NCBI RefSeq assembly: GCF_025149785.1
Contig: NZ_CP102277.1
Coordinates: 496,001 to 560,000 of the forward strand
From: Coprococcus comes ATCC 27758
GTDB taxonomy: Bacteria; Bacillota; Clostridia; Lachnospirales; Lachnospiraceae
DNA: 64,000 nucleotides
Direction: 5' to 3'
This document shows, piece by piece, positions 7,540 through 16,210 of this stretch. The position numbers and the translations under genes are program-made. Position 1 is the stretch's first letter. Every line of letters begins with the position of its first letter. The notes beneath the pieces are model-generated. The model did no database searches. It worked only from the letters and a program-made list of their open reading frames with translations, and was not told the DNA's origin.

Positions 7540-9023
7540 AGGTGAAATATAAGAACTGGTCGATCAATAAGAAACTGCTTTCCATTTCGCTGTCAGCATT
7601 TCTGCCAATGGTAATTCTGGCCGCCTATTTGATCGCGTCTTTAAATAATGCGGCATCAGCTTATTCTGAGATTACAAAAAGTATTGCCTATGCCAACCGT
7701 TATGTGAAAGACTTTAAAAGTCGGCTGGACTATAGTGTGTATCTTGCTGTGGTAAGTAATAAGCAGCTTAAGGAGGTCGGAGATGGAGTTACAACGGTAA
7801 ATGGAGTAGTGACGGTGAATCCATACGACTATATTACGGAGATGGAAGAGGCGTGTGATAAGATGACGCAAAATGCGACGGTTCCGCTCACCCAGTCACA
7901 GGCGGGACGTATTAAAAATTCACTGTCTTCACTCCGTTTTTGTGTACAGGATCTGGATAAACAGATTAAAGAACGGACTTCTTATGATGAGAGAATGGAA
8001 TATTTTAACAGTAATGTCAAAGATCTGACGACACTGGTACAGACCGGAATCCAGGACTATGTCTATCTGGAAACTTCCAATTTTGTGACTGTACAGACGG
8101 AACTGAACCGGAATAACCGTAATTCGACCATTTTGGCGGTCGGAGTAGCAATTGTTGCGATGAGTATTTCCCTGCTGCTCAGTGGACGAGCAGCACGAAG
8201 TGTGACAAGACCGATCCGCGATCTGTGTGATCTGACAGAGAAGGTTGCCGGCGGTGATTTCTCTGTAAAAACACAGGTCGAAGCAGGGGACGAGATTGCG
8301 GTGCTCACGCGGAGCTTTAACGATATGACAGAGGAAATCGGGATTCTGGTAGATGATATCCGGAAAAAACAGGAAAATCTCAGAATTATTGAGAACCGAC
8401 TTCTGCAGGAACAGATCAATCCACATTTCCTTTACAATACTCTTGATGCCATTGTCTGGCTTGCTGAGGAAAATAAAAGTGCAGAGGTTGTGAAAATGGT
8501 AACCTCGCTCTCTGATTTTTTCCGCACAACCTTAAGCAAAGGACATGATTATATTACAGTGAAAGAAGAGCGGACGCATATTGAGAGCTATCTGGAGATC
8601 CAGCAGTTCCGCTATCAGGATATCCTGGACTATGAGATCCAGATGGATGAGGAGATCTATGGCTACATTATACCGAAGCTTACACTGCAGCCTCTTGTCG
8701 AAAATGCGCTTTATCATGGAATTAAGAATAAGCGGGGGAAAGGTAAAATCCTGATTACCGGTAAAAAGCAGGGAGATAAAATCATTTTCCAGGTCATTGA
8801 CAATGGAAAAGGTATGACAGAGGAAGAACTGAACAGTCTCCGGAAAAAGATGGCAGGGACGGATACAGGAGATGAAGCGAAGGGCTTTGGTGTATCGAAT
8901 GTGAACCAGAGAATCAAGTATTATTACGGGGAGGAATACGGAGTGTTCTTTGAAAGCAAGGAAAATGAAGGCACAAATGCGACGATCATCATAGCAGCTA
9001 AAAATATTCAACTTCTATCATAA
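7536..9023 (+). CDS. YesM-type sensor histidine kinase
   Basis: 495 residues. First membrane segment about 15-35, an extracellular region of about 150 residues, second segment about 192-214, HAMP domain (about 215-268), then the His_kinase domain with phospho-acceptor His297 in EQINPHFLYNTLDAIVWL, and a C-terminal ATPase domain (PLVENALYHGIKNK; DNGKGM; GFGVSNVNQRI). The ATG overlaps the stop of the regulator gene (ATGA). With the sensor protein at 4679 and the regulator at 5923 it forms a three-gene sensing module for the sugar importer downstream. The family is certain; the sugar (probably arabinose) is inferred from neighbours. Confidence 0.9.
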   Translation: MKVKYKNWSINKKLLSISLSAFLPMVILAAYLIASLNNAASAYSEITKSIAYANRYVKDFKSRLDYSVYLAVVSNKQLKEVGDGVTTVNGVVTVNPYDYITEMEEACDKMTQNATVPLTQSQAGRIKNSLSSLRFCVQDLDKQIKERTSYDERMEYFNSNVKDLTTLVQTGIQDYVYLETSNFVTVQTELNRNNRNSTILAVGVAIVAMSISLLLSGRAARSVTRPIRDLCDLTEKVAGGDFSVKTQVEAGDEIAVLTRSFNDMTEEIGILVDDIRKKQENLRIIENRLLQEQINPHFLYNTLDAIVWLAEENKSAEVVKMVTSLSDFFRTTLSKGHDYITVKEERTHIESYLEIQQFRYQDILDYEIQMDEEIYGYIIPKLTLQPLVENALYHGIKNKRGKGKILITGKKQGDKIIFQVIDNGKGMTEEELNSLRKKMAGTDTGDEAKGFGVSNVNQRIKYYYGEEYGVFFESKENEGTNATIIIAAKNIQLLS

Positions 9024-9160
9024 AAAAACTAACTTTTTCACAGAAAAGCAGAAAATATTCTACCAAAAGAGGAAGATTTTCCGTTTTAAAAGTATGAAAA
9101 TTTTATTATTATAAGTACATCAAGAGGTTAAGAAAACCCAATGAAGGAGGAACATGTAAA
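9024..9160 (+). promoter_or_regulatory. Probable regulated promoter region of the sugar importer
   Basis: 137 AT-rich bases before the binding-protein gene. GAAAATATT and AAGATTTTC form an interrupted inverted pair, and GGAAGATTTTCC is a near palindrome (about 9070-9083). No good -35/-10 pair is evident, which would fit an activator-dependent promoter for the upstream response regulator. Confidence 0.3.
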
Positions 9161-10258
9161 ATGAAAAAAAGAAAAGTGTTAGCAGTATTGTTATGTGCAG
9201 CGATGACAGCAGCTTTAGCAGTTGGATGCGGTGGAAGCAAAGGATCTGACAGCAGCGACAAGAGCAGTGATTCATCAAGCTCATCCGATGATGTGATCAC
9301 AGTAGGCTTCTCGCAGGTAGGTGCAGAATCTGACTGGCGTACAGCAAACTCTCAGTCAATGAAAGACACATTCAGCAAAGAAAACGGATATGACCTGATC
9401 TTTGATGATGCTCAGCAGAAACAGGAAAACCAGATCACAGCAATCCGTAACTTCATCCAGCAGGAGGTTGATTACATTCTTCTTGCACCTGTTACAGAGA
9501 CAGGATGGGATACAGTTCTTCAGGAAGCAAAAGATGCAGACATCCCGGTAATCATCGTTGACCGTATGGTTGATGTATCTGATGACAGCCTTTACACAAC
9601 ATGGATCGGAACCGATGCTCTTTGTGAAGGTCGTAAAGCAGCTGAATGGCTGAACGGATTTGCAGAAGCAAAAGGAATCGCAGCATCTGATATCCATATC
9701 GCTGATATCCAGGGAACAATCGGATCTACAGCTCAGATCGGACGTACAAAAGGTCTTGAAGAAGGCGTTGATAAATACGGATGGGATCTTGTAGCTCAGC
9801 AGACAGGTGAATTTACACAGGCTAAAGGTCAGGAAGTTATGGAGTCTATGCTGAAACAGTATGACAACATCAACGTAGTATACTGCGAGAACGATAACGA
9901 AGCATTCGGAGCAATCGATGCAATCGAAGCAGCAGGTAAGACAGTTGGATCTGATATCGCTAACGGCGAAATCATGGTAATTTCTTTCGATACAACACAT
10001 GCAGGACTTCAGGATGTTCTTGATGGAAAGATCGAATGCGATGTAGAGTGTAACCCACTTCACGGACCACGTGCTGAAGAACTTATCAAAAAACTTGAAG
10101 CTGGCGAAGACATTGATAAACTGAACTATGTAGATGAAGAAATCTTTGCTCATGATGACACAGTTAAATCTGTAAAAGCTACAAACAGTTTAGACGAAGA
10201 AAAAGATTTTGATGTAACACCACTTACACAGGATATTCTTGACAAACGTGCATACTAA
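9161..10258 (+). CDS. Sugar ABC transporter substrate-binding lipoprotein (YtfQ-like)
   Basis: 365 residues. Lipoprotein signal peptide with Cys23 in LAVGCGG, a Ser/Asp-rich tether, then a type I periplasmic-binding fold: VGFSQVGAESDWRTANSQSM, DYILLAPVTETGWDTVL, DIQGTIGSTAQIGRTKG, NDNEAFGAIDAIEAAGKTVG. These segments resemble YtfQ of E. coli, which binds galactofuranose and related pentofuranoses, and arabinose-binding proteins of Firmicutes. It captures sugar outside the membrane for the ATPase and permeases encoded next. With araA, araB and araD downstream, L-arabinose is the likely ligand; this is inference. Confidence 0.9.
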   Translation: MKKRKVLAVLLCAAMTAALAVGCGGSKGSDSSDKSSDSSSSSDDVITVGFSQVGAESDWRTANSQSMKDTFSKENGYDLIFDDAQQKQENQITAIRNFIQQEVDYILLAPVTETGWDTVLQEAKDADIPVIIVDRMVDVSDDSLYTTWIGTDALCEGRKAAEWLNGFAEAKGIAASDIHIADIQGTIGSTAQIGRTKGLEEGVDKYGWDLVAQQTGEFTQAKGQEVMESMLKQYDNINVVYCENDNEAFGAIDAIEAAGKTVGSDIANGEIMVISFDTTHAGLQDVLDGKIECDVECNPLHGPRAEELIKKLEAGEDIDKLNYVDEEIFAHDDTVKSVKATNSLDEEKDFDVTPLTQDILDKRAY

Positions 10259-10313
10259 AATGCATTAGGAAAGTCGGATATATAATTTGACAGACACATA
10301 AGGGTGGATGAAT

Positions 10314-10372
10314 AGAGAGGCGTGGTAGATAATAATCGGAATGTGCCGGATATTTATACTACGCCCTCTTTA
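10314..10372 (+). other. Hairpin between binding-protein and ATPase genes
   Basis: AGAGAGGCGTGGTA pairs imperfectly with TACTACGCCCTCT across a 30-base loop region, followed by TTTATT. Such intercistronic stems commonly make the binding protein more abundant than the membrane parts. Probable leaky terminator. Confidence 0.5.
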
Positions 10373-10400
10373 TTGAAAAAAGGAAAGCAGGTGGAAGAGT

Positions 10401-11912
10401 ATGGAGGGTAATGTTGTACTTACAATGCGGGATATTTCCAAGACATTTCCCGGTGTAAAAGCATTGCAGCATGTTGATTTTACACTTCGCAAGGGCGAAA
10501 TTCACGCTCTGATGGGTGAGAACGGTGCAGGTAAATCTACACTGATCAAGGTTCTTACCGGTGTACATGAATTTGAAAATGGCGAGATCCGTCTGGATGG
10601 AAAAGACGGTCCGATTATTAATAAATCACCTCAGGACGCACAGAACAATGGTATCAGTACTGTATATCAGGAAGTTAACCTTTGTCCGAACCTGACGGTG
10701 GCAGAAAATCTGTTTATTGGACGCGAACCAAGAAAAGCAGGATTTATTGACTGGCGTACAATGAACAAACGTGCAACAGAATTGCTTAAGAGTCTTGAAA
10801 TTGATGCTTCAGCTACACAGAAGCTGGAAGAGGTTTCTCTGGCAAGACAGCAGATGATCGCAATTGCACGTGCAGTTGATATGAAATGTAAGGTTCTGAT
10901 CCTTGATGAGCCAACTTCATCTCTGGACGATGATGAGGTTGCAAAACTGTTCAAACTGATGAACAGACTGAAAAATGAAGGTGTAGGTATTATTTTCGTA
11001 ACACACTTCCTGGAACAGGTATATGAGGTCTGTGACAGAATCACAGTTTTACGAAATGGGGAACTGGTTGGCGAATACGAAGTCAAAGATCTGCCAAGAG
11101 TTATGCTTGTTGCCAAGATGATGGGTAAAGACTTTGATGATCTTGCAGATATCAAGGGAGATCATGCAGAACTCAAAGAATTCATCCCGGTTATCGAGGC
11201 AGAAGGACTTAGCCATAAAGGAACGATCAAACCGTTTGATATGACGATCAACAAAGGTGAGGTTGTCGGATTTACAGGACTTCTTGGATCCGGACGTTCG
11301 GAACTTGTCCGTGCAATTTATGGAGCTGATAAAGCGGATTCCGGTAAACTGAAAGTTAACGGAAAAGAAGTAAAGATTCATGCTCCGATCGATGCAATGA
11401 AGCTTGGTATGGCATATCTTCCGGAAGACAGAAAGAAAGATGGTATCATCGCAGATCTGTCTGTCCGTGAAAATATTATTATCGCACTTCAGGCGAAAAA
11501 AGGTATGTTCCATCCAATGAGCAGAAAAGAAATGGATGAAGCAGCAGATAAATATATTAAGATGCTTCAGATTAAGACAGCAAGCCGTGAAACTCCGATC
11601 AAGAGTCTGTCAGGTGGTAACCAGCAGAAGGTTATCATTGGTAGATGGCTTCTTACCAATCCGGATTTCCTGATCCTGGATGAACCTACAAGAGGTATTG
11701 ATATCGGAACCAAGACAGAGATCCAGAAACTGGTACTTGATCTTGCAGATCAGGGAATGGCGGTTGCATTTATTTCTTCAGAAGTAGAAGAAATGCTCCG
11801 TACCTGTTCACGTATGGCAGTTATGCGAGACGGTAAGAAGGTTGGAGAAATTTCCGGTGATGAATTATCACAGGAAGGTATCATGAAAGCAATCGCAGGA
11901 GGTGAAGAGTAA
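10401..11912 (+). CDS. Sugar ABC transporter ATP-binding protein (two nucleotide-binding domains)
   Basis: 503 residues with two ABC domains, as in YtfR, MglA, RbsA and AraG. First domain: Walker A GENGAGKST (about 38-46), Walker B VLILDEPTSSL, with the signature degenerate (VSLARQQM). Second domain: modified P-loop GLLGSGRSEL, canonical signature LSGGNQQKV, Walker B FLILDEPTRGI. It energises import through the two permeases downstream. The stop overlaps the next start (TAATG), indicating translational coupling. Cytoplasmic, membrane-associated. Confidence 0.95.
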   Translation: MEGNVVLTMRDISKTFPGVKALQHVDFTLRKGEIHALMGENGAGKSTLIKVLTGVHEFENGEIRLDGKDGPIINKSPQDAQNNGISTVYQEVNLCPNLTVAENLFIGREPRKAGFIDWRTMNKRATELLKSLEIDASATQKLEEVSLARQQMIAIARAVDMKCKVLILDEPTSSLDDDEVAKLFKLMNRLKNEGVGIIFVTHFLEQVYEVCDRITVLRNGELVGEYEVKDLPRVMLVAKMMGKDFDDLADIKGDHAELKEFIPVIEAEGLSHKGTIKPFDMTINKGEVVGFTGLLGSGRSELVRAIYGADKADSGKLKVNGKEVKIHAPIDAMKLGMAYLPEDRKKDGIIADLSVRENIIIALQAKKGMFHPMSRKEMDEAADKYIKMLQIKTASRETPIKSLSGGNQQKVIIGRWLLTNPDFLILDEPTRGIDIGTKTEIQKLVLDLADQGMAVAFISSEVEEMLRTCSRMAVMRDGKKVGEISGDELSQEGIMKAIAGGEE

Positions 11913-12979
11913 TGAGCACAAATAAATCAACATGGAAAAAGCTTACCTCTATGAGGCTTTTCATGCCACTGGTGTGTCTGCTTGCAATCATTATCGTAGC
12001 TACAATTACAATTCCGGGCTTCTTAAGCATGTCTCTTAAGAATGGAGTTCCATACGGATATCCGGTCGATGTGATCAACCGTGCATCCGAGCTGGTTATT
12101 TTGTCAGTTGGTATGACACTTGTTACAGCAGCTTCCGGAGGACAGGACATCAGTGTCGGAGCTGTTATGGCAGTCGCAGGAGCCGTATGCTGCCAGATCC
12201 TTTCCGGTGGGGAAGTATCTGTAAACTCTCTGTCAGCACCGATTATCGTTGCATTCCTTGCAGCACTGGTTGCTTCAGGAATCTGCGGTGCATTTAACGG
12301 ATTTCTGGTTGCAAAGCTGAATATTCAGCCGATGGTTGCGACATTGATCCTTTACACAGCAGGACGTGGTATCGCCCAGCTGATCACAGACGGACAGATT
12401 ACATATATCCGTGTGAAATCTTATCAGGTATTCGGAAGCTATGTCGGAAAATTCCCGATTCCGATGCCAGTTGTAATTGCAATTATCGTAGTTATCATTG
12501 CATATGTTATTTTGAAAAAGACAGCTCTTGGACTTTATATCGAGAGCGTTGGTATTAACGGAACCGCATCCAGACTGGTCGGACTTAATTCAACCATGAT
12601 CAAGTTCCTTACTTACCTGATCTGTGGTGTACTTGCAGGTGTTGCAGGATTTGTGGCTTCCAGCCGTATCTACTCAGCAGATGCCAACAACATTGGTCTG
12701 AACCTTGAAATGGATGCCATCCTTGCAGTTGCCCTTGGTGGAAATGCCCTTGGTGGTGGTAAGTTCAGCCTGATGGGGTCTGTGATCGGAGCTTATACAA
12801 TCCAGGCACTTACAACTGTTCTTTACGGATTGAATGTATCAGCCGATCAGCTTCCGGTCTATAAGGCAATCGTTGTTGTAGTCATCGTTGTCCTTCAGAG
12901 CCCGGTATTCAAGAAATTTATTGCAGTGCAGAAAGAAAAAAGAACATCAAAGGCTGCAGTGAAAGGAGGAGCTAACTAA
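11912..12979 (+). CDS. Sugar ABC transporter permease (YtfT-like)
   Basis: 355 residues, a multi-pass membrane protein of the BPD_transp_2 family (RbsC/AraH/YtfT). Seen: GMTLVTAASGGQDISVGAVM near residue 70, many hydrophobic helices, and LAVALGGNALGGGKFSLMGS near the C-terminus, the characteristic loop contacting the ATPase. It shares TAATG overlaps with both neighbours. With the second permease gene it forms a split heterodimer like YtfT-YjfF. Confidence 0.92.
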   Translation: MSTNKSTWKKLTSMRLFMPLVCLLAIIIVATITIPGFLSMSLKNGVPYGYPVDVINRASELVILSVGMTLVTAASGGQDISVGAVMAVAGAVCCQILSGGEVSVNSLSAPIIVAFLAALVASGICGAFNGFLVAKLNIQPMVATLILYTAGRGIAQLITDGQITYIRVKSYQVFGSYVGKFPIPMPVVIAIIVVIIAYVILKKTALGLYIESVGINGTASRLVGLNSTMIKFLTYLICGVLAGVAGFVASSRIYSADANNIGLNLEMDAILAVALGGNALGGGKFSLMGSVIGAYTIQALTTVLYGLNVSADQLPVYKAIVVVVIVVLQSPVFKKFIAVQKEKRTSKAAVKGGAN

Positions 12980-14004
12980 TGAAAGCAAAAGTATCCGGAA
13001 CAAAAAAGAAAATTAACGGAACGACATTCCTCCTTATGATTACAATTTTACTGTTTGTTGTAATGTACGCAGCAGGTATGATCGTATTTAACGACAAAGG
13101 TTTTGCAAAACCGCAGATGTTCCTGAATCTGTTCATTTCCAATGCAGGTCTTCTGGTTATCGCGATGGGCGAAACGATCGTTATGATCACAGCTGGAATC
13201 GATATCTCAGTTGGTTCTGTTACAGCACTTGTATGTATGGTTGCTGCAAACCAGATGGAAAATCACGGTGCAAGCGCTTATACCGCACTTCTTATGGCAC
13301 TGGTGATCGGACTTCTCTTTGGTCTGGTTCAGGGATTCCTGGTATCTTATCTGGAGATCCAGCCATTCATTGTTACACTGGCAGGTATGTTCTTTGGACG
13401 TGGTATGACATCAATCATCAGTACAGATATGATTTCTATCAAAAATGCAACTTTCATGGCATGGGCTAAATACAAAATTTACATGCCGTTTGGTTCTTAC
13501 AGTAAGAGGGGAAAATTCCTCCCGGCATATATTTATCCGACAGTTATCATTGCAATCATCGTTCTGATCGTAATCATAATCGTTATGAAGTATACAAAAT
13601 TCGGACGTTCTGTATATGCGATCGGTGGAAATGAACAGAGTGCACTTATGATGGGACTGAATGTTAAGAGAACAAAAATGGCTGCATACCTTCTGGACGG
13701 CTTTCTTGCAGGACTCGGCGGATTCCTTTTCTGTATGAACAGCTGTGCCGGATTCGTAGAACAGGCAAAAGGTCTTGAGATGGATGCGATTTCAGCAGCC
13801 GTTATCGGGGGTACACTACTTAGTGGTGGTGTCGGAACTCCATTCGGAACCCTGTTCGGTGTACTGATCAAAGGAACGATTTCCAGTCTGATCACTACAC
13901 AGGGAACACTTTCAAGCTGGTGGGTACGAATCGTACTTTCCGCACTCCTCTGCTTCTTCATCGTTCTGCAGTCTGTATTTGCAAGCCTGAAGAAGAAAAA
14001 CTAA
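12979..14004 (+). CDS. Sugar ABC transporter permease (YjfF-like)
   Basis: 341 residues of the same permease family: LVIAMGETIVMITAGIDISV near residue 55, LDGFLAGLGGFLFCMNSC, and AAVIGGTLLSGGVGTPFGTL. It partners the preceding permease; a pair of different permeases is typical of the YtfQRT-YjfF system rather than AraFGH, which has one. A terminator follows at 14101-14139. Confidence 0.92.
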   Translation: MKAKVSGTKKKINGTTFLLMITILLFVVMYAAGMIVFNDKGFAKPQMFLNLFISNAGLLVIAMGETIVMITAGIDISVGSVTALVCMVAANQMENHGASAYTALLMALVIGLLFGLVQGFLVSYLEIQPFIVTLAGMFFGRGMTSIISTDMISIKNATFMAWAKYKIYMPFGSYSKRGKFLPAYIYPTVIIAIIVLIVIIIVMKYTKFGRSVYAIGGNEQSALMMGLNVKRTKMAAYLLDGFLAGLGGFLFCMNSCAGFVEQAKGLEMDAISAAVIGGTLLSGGVGTPFGTLFGVLIKGTISSLITTQGTLSSWWVRIVLSALLCFFIVLQSVFASLKKKN

Positions 14005-14100
14005 AGAAAGAACAGTACTTGAAACATTACAGGCGAAAAGAGAAAACGACGGGTATTGACGGAAACTTTTTAATTGCCTATAATAAAAAAGTAGGATTTA

Positions 14101-14139
14101 AACACCGGATGTTCATATCGTACATCCGGTGTTCTTTTT
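14101..14139 (+). terminator. Terminator after the sugar importer
   Basis: Perfect 11-bp stem ACACCGGATGT/ACATCCGGTGT (14102-14112, 14122-14132) followed by TCTTTTT. Confidence 0.9.
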
Positions 14140-14178
14140 GTAAGTATTGAGTATAAAGGGGAAGGAGGAAGATGAGAT

Positions 14179-14622
14179 ATGAAAATAGGGATTGCGAATG
14201 ACCATTCTGCAGTGGATATGAAAAAGCAGGTGGTAGAGTATCTTGTGGAAAAAGGATATGAAGTTGTCAATTACGGAACTGATTCTTATGAGAGCTGTCC
14301 TTATCCGAAATATGGGGAAAAGATTGGAAAAGCAGTTGCAGACGGAGAAGTGGATCTCGGAGTTGCAATCTGTGGAACCGGTCTTGGAATTTCCATGGCA
14401 GCCAATAAGGTTCACGGTGTCCGCGCAGCGGTGTGTTCTGAACCATATACGGCAAAGATGGCAAGAGAACATAATAATGCAAATGTGATTGCGTTCGGTG
14501 CAAGAGTAATTGGAATCGAGATGGCAAAGATGATCCTTGATACATTTCTTGGTGCAGAGTTCCTTGGGGGACGTCACCAGGATCGTGTAGATATGATTAT
14601 GGCGATCGAAGAAAATCAATAG
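14179..14622 (+). CDS. rpiB: Ribose 5-phosphate isomerase B
   Basis: 147 residues, standard length. It interconverts ribose 5-phosphate and ribulose 5-phosphate in the pentose phosphate pathway. Seen: IGIANDHSAVDMKKQVVEYL, then the active-site cysteine in VAICGTGLGISMAANKV, and HNNANVIAFGARVIG. GGGGAAGGAGG lies upstream. Its position between the pentose importer and the ara catabolic genes fits feeding arabinose carbon into the pentose phosphate pool. Some RpiB relatives isomerise allose or galactose phosphates, but the context favours pentose. Confidence 0.92.
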   Translation: MKIGIANDHSAVDMKKQVVEYLVEKGYEVVNYGTDSYESCPYPKYGEKIGKAVADGEVDLGVAICGTGLGISMAANKVHGVRAAVCSEPYTAKMAREHNNANVIAFGARVIGIEMAKMILDTFLGAEFLGGRHQDRVDMIMAIEENQ

Positions 14623-14636
14623 TGCGGATGAAAAAC

Positions 14637-14684
14637 AACAAGAGCGGATAAAGGCAATGAAAAAGCTTTTATCTGCTCTTGTTG
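14637..14684 (+). terminator. Hairpin after rpiB
   Basis: AACAAGAGCGGATAAA pairs with TTTATCTGCTCTTGTT (one mismatch) around a 13-base loop. There is no T run after it on the plus strand, so it may work as a processing or weak terminator structure. Confidence 0.55.
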
Positions 14685-14742
14685 TGTATATGGTGAGCCA
14701 AGTGCAGATTGGCGCCTGCACAAGGTTCTGCATTTGGTGAAG
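14684..14742 (+). repeat. Dispersed structured repeat, family B, copy 1
   Basis: About 57 bases (TGTATATGGTGAGCC, AAGTGCAGATT, TGCACAAGG, CTGCATTTGG) match the reverse complement of 57087-57144 with about 7 differences. Within it CCAAGTGCAG pairs with CTGCATTTGG to give a stem-loop. It sits just after the rpiB hairpin. No gene content. Confidence 0.7.
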
Positions 14743-14980
14743 GGAAGAGGTTACAGTAGTACGTGAATCGAAAAAAGCTTGTTATACTTGTTTTGGTGGC
14801 ATCAAAAAACAATACCATATTATTTGATGTTTTAGAAGAAGTGCACAAAAGATACAAAAAGAAGAATACAAGTTAGGACCTCGATGAAAAACAAATATGT
14901 ATTCAAGTTGTACACATATGATAAATACAACTTAGCAAAAATATACAAAAGTTGTACGATAATTTGTAACATATTACGGG
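14743..14980 (+). promoter_or_regulatory. AT-rich operator region before the AraR-like gene
   Basis: Contains AAGTTGTA/TACAACTT, an 8-bp perfect inverted repeat at 14905-14912 and 14926-14933, and TACAA/TTGTA at 14944-14956. Further half-sites (ATACAAGTT near 14866, GTTGTACG near 14951) are present. AraR of Bacillus recognises TTGTAC-containing palindromes, so these are likely AraR-type operators. Confidence 0.5.
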
Positions 14981-15010
14981 TTGAAAATCAGGTGTTTCTT
15001 AAGGTATATT
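14981..15010 (+). promoter_or_regulatory. Promoter of the AraR-like gene
   Basis: TTGAAA (14981-14986) and TATATT (15005-15010) with an 18-base spacer, about 22 bases before the TTG start. Confidence 0.5.
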
Positions 15011-15030
15011 AGAGGTAAGGAGAGCAGGGG

Positions 15031-15046
15031 ATTTGTACGTAAATCA
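15031..15046 (+). promoter_or_regulatory. AraR box overlapping the regulator's start codon
   Basis: ATTTGTACGTAAATCA matches the first 11 bases of the Bacillus AraR consensus ATTTGTACGTACAAAT (12 of 16 overall). The TTG start codon lies inside it, which suggests autoregulation. Confidence 0.4.
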
Positions 15047-16160
15047 GGTGGAAAAGAAGAAAAAAGTGAAAGAAACATCAGCAAAATATGAAGGAATTGT
15101 AAGATGGATTCGAGAACAGATTGAAGCGGAAAAACTGCAGCCGGGAGAGCGGATAGAGTCGGAATACCAGCTTTGTGACCGGTTTGGGGTAAGCCGTCAG
15201 ACTGTCAGACATGCGATCGCTGTTCTGGAAAAAGAAGGTATGATCGAGAAACGCCGTGGAAGTGGGACTTATATAAAGGAAAGTGGCATCATCGGGGTCA
15301 GACGAAAAAAAACGATGCAGATCGCAGTGATGACAACTTTTGTTCAGGAATATATTTTTTCTGGTATTATTCAGGAAATCGAGAACAAGATGTCACGCGC
15401 CGGATATGGAATCCAGATTTCCATCACCAACAATTCTGTAGACAAAGAACGTTTTATATTGAAAAGCATTCTGGATAAGAAAAGAGTGGATGGAATTATA
15501 GCGGAACCGACAAAGAGTGGCCTTCCTAATCCAAATCTCAATCTGTACAGGCAGATCATGGAGCAGGGAATCCCGGTGATCTTTATCAACAGCTATTATC
15601 CGGAACTGAAAGCGCCGCATGTAAGTCTTGATGATAAGATAGCAGGGAAGATGGCGACGAAATATCTGATCCAGTGCGGACACCGTGAGATCGCAGCGAT
15701 TTTCAAGGCAGATGACGGGCAGGGACACAGAAGGTATGCCGGTTATATCGAAGCTTTAATGGAAGCAGATATCAGGATCGAAGATAAACGGATTGTCTGG
15801 ATTGATACCGAGGATGTGCGCAATCGCAATATGCGTGAGGAGAGCAGCTGGATTTTAAGAAGGATTCAGGGATGTACGGCATGTGTATGCTACAACGATG
15901 AGGTTGCGAGCAACCTTGCGGCGACATGTCTGGAACAGAAGATCAAAGTGCCGGACAAGATGTCGATCATTGGAATCGATGATTCTGATCTGGCAAATTA
16001 TTGCGAAGTACCGCTTGCTTCTGTGAAGAATCCGATCCGGGAGCTAGCGAAGAAGGCAGCAGAAGAGATCCTTGATCTTATGCAGGAGAAAGAAGTGCCG
16101 GACAGTGTGGAACTGAAACCGGAGATTATCAACCGGAGTTCTGTAAAAATCATCAAATAG
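15033..16160 (+). CDS. araR: AraR-like transcriptional repressor (GntR DNA-binding domain + LacI-type sensor)
   Basis: 375 residues from TTG 15033, the only start served by the AAGGAG at 15017-15022. N-terminal GntR winged helix (about 18-88: [49 protein letters not shown]). The C-terminal part (about 100-375) is a periplasmic-binding-like sensor ([52 protein letters not shown]). This fusion is the hallmark of AraR, which represses arabinose genes until L-arabinose binds. It lies directly before ribulokinase, araD and araA. Confidence 0.9.
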   Translation: MYVNQVEKKKKVKETSAKYEGIVRWIREQIEAEKLQPGERIESEYQLCDRFGVSRQTVRHAIAVLEKEGMIEKRRGSGTYIKESGIIGVRRKKTMQIAVMTTFVQEYIFSGIIQEIENKMSRAGYGIQISITNNSVDKERFILKSILDKKRVDGIIAEPTKSGLPNPNLNLYRQIMEQGIPVIFINSYYPELKAPHVSLDDKIAGKMATKYLIQCGHREIAAIFKADDGQGHRRYAGYIEALMEADIRIEDKRIVWIDTEDVRNRNMREESSWILRRIQGCTACVCYNDEVASNLAATCLEQKIKVPDKMSIIGIDDSDLANYCEVPLASVKNPIRELAKKAAEEILDLMQEKEVPDSVELKPEIINRSSVKIIK

Positions 16161-16210
16161 AAATATTTATCAAATCAATTATATTTTATGAAAGGAAAGG
16201 TAAAGAAAAA

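Noticed and set aside
14113-14857. Minus-strand frames opposite and downstream of rpiB
   Set aside because: They are shadows of rpiB and of the family B repeat; the similar peptide near pckA comes from the repeat, not from a gene.
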